NCBI RefSeq assembly: GCF_000826065.2 | Contig: NZ_LN623543.1 | Coordinates: 62,001 to 126,000, forward strand | Direction: 5' to 3' | Length of the DNA: 64,000 nucleotides | DNA from: Tessaracoccus massiliensis | GTDB lineage: Bacteria; Actinomycetota; Actinomycetes; Propionibacteriales; Propionibacteriaceae | Part shown: in pieces, positions 63,501 through 64,000 of the stretch | Layout of the letters: each line of letters opens with the position of its first letter | How positions within the stretch are numbered: position 1 is the stretch's first letter | Notes under the pieces: generated by a model | Database searches by the model: none | Told to the model about the DNA's origin: nothing | Seen by the model: only the letters and a program-made list of their open reading frames with translations | Made by a program: the position numbers and the translations under genes

Positions 63501-64000
63501 GTGGCAAAGCCTCGCGTCCATGAGATCGCCAAGGAAATCGGAAAGACCAGCAAGGAACTGCTGAGCTGGCTGGGTGAAAACGGAGAATACGTCCGTGGCC
63601 CGTCCTCGACGCTGGAAGCACCTGTCGTGCGCCGCGTCCGGGAAGCGTTCGCCGCCAAGGCCGACGCCCCCGCTGAGGAGAAGCAGTCCAAGCCCGCCCC
63701 GAAGGCACCGGCCAAGAAGGCCGAGCCCGCAGGGGAGACCAAGACCGACCTGCCGGTGGCCACCCCCGGTGCGCCGGATCCCAGCGCGCTCCGCGCCCCG
63801 GCAACAACCCCTTCGCCCCCTCGCAGGGCATGGGCACGCAGCAGCGTCGTGGGCCCCGCCCCGACGGCGCACCTCGCCGCGAGGGCGGCGCTCCTCGTCC
63901 CGGTGGCACCGGTGGTCTCCCGTCGATGCCGCGCCCCGGTGGCACGGGCGGCGTGCCCGGCATGCCGCGCCCCAACCCGGCGATGATGCCCAAGCAGGCC
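63501..64000 (+). CDS. infB: Translation initiation factor IF-2, 5' part with apparent frameshift
   Basis: The GTG start follows AAGGAGA. The first about 95 residues are the IF-2 N-terminal domain ([41 protein letters not shown]) and a Lys/Ala/Pro region. In this frame a TGA closes the sequence at 63986. From about 63788 the expected Gly/Pro/Arg-rich IF-2 linker continues in another frame ([44 protein letters not shown]) to the window end, so one base appears to be missing between about 63760 and 63788. The gene runs past the window. Confidence 0.85.

Overview
This window reads as core chromosome of a high-GC Gram-positive actinobacterium, most likely a member of the Propionibacteriaceae (Tessaracoccus/Arachnia-like). 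That placement is inferred from base composition, heavy GTG/TTG start use, an InhA-type enoyl reductase, an RpfB-like factor, a DUF222/HNH gene and gene order. The run XerC, M23 peptidase, rpsB-tsf-pyrH-frr-cdsA-rlmN, dxr-rseP-ispG-GNAT, proS, DUF4439, rimP-nusA, ylxR-infB follows the order known from mycobacteria and other actinobacteria, as does SRAP / aroA / rsgA / hisN. I see no rRNA, tRNA, CRISPR array or intact mobile element.

Layout. 0-4.4 kb: end of a DUF222/HNH gene, two overlapping glycosyltransferase genes and a DUF998 membrane protein. 4.5-10.4 kb: a LacI regulator followed by a complete peptide/nickel-type ABC importer operon. 10.5-15.4 kb: serA, then on the minus strand doxX-aroA-rsgA and hisN. 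15.4-19.2 kb: SRAP peptidase, ABC-F ATPase, phosphoglucomutase. 19.3-26 kb (minus): a BCS1-like AAA ATPase, sugar symporter and GH13 glucosidase, behind rlmA, SURF1 and DUF3099 genes. 26-30 kb: fabG-fabI, then an ABC ATPase, NfeD and SPFH protein. 30-34 kb: pentapeptide protein, SBF transporter and a PabB-PabC fusion, divergent from an RNA methyltransferase. 34-39.8 kb: secreted metallophosphoesterase, a half-length binding-protein lipoprotein coupled to an unusual CDF transporter, peptide deformylase, XerC. 39.8-64 kb: an acyl-CoA ligase, a broken M23 peptidase gene, then the translation, lipid, isoprenoid and ribosome-assembly genes up to the start of infB.

The genes mostly serve translation (rpsB, tsf, frr, def, proS, rimP, infB), RNA modification (rlmN, rlmA, trmH), amino-acid and cofactor synthesis (serA, hisN, aroA, pabBC, gdhA), lipids and isoprenoids (fabG, fabI, cdsA, dxr, ispG), cell envelope (RpfB, sulfatase-type enzyme, M23) and nutrient uptake.

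The least ordinary points are these. Two divergent gene pairs have back-to-back -10 hexamers whose transcripts would both be leaderless, within a general pattern of about twenty TAnnnT-N6-8-start junctions. A one-lobed binding lipoprotein is translationally coupled to a CDF protein lacking the usual metal-site residues. The secreted phosphoesterase has substituted metal ligands and a tandem Cys-containing C-terminal domain. Three reading frames are broken: the M23 gene (amber codon), a baeRF3 remnant, and infB (frameshift in an essential gene, perhaps a sequence error). A perfect 23-bp inverted repeat lies before proS.
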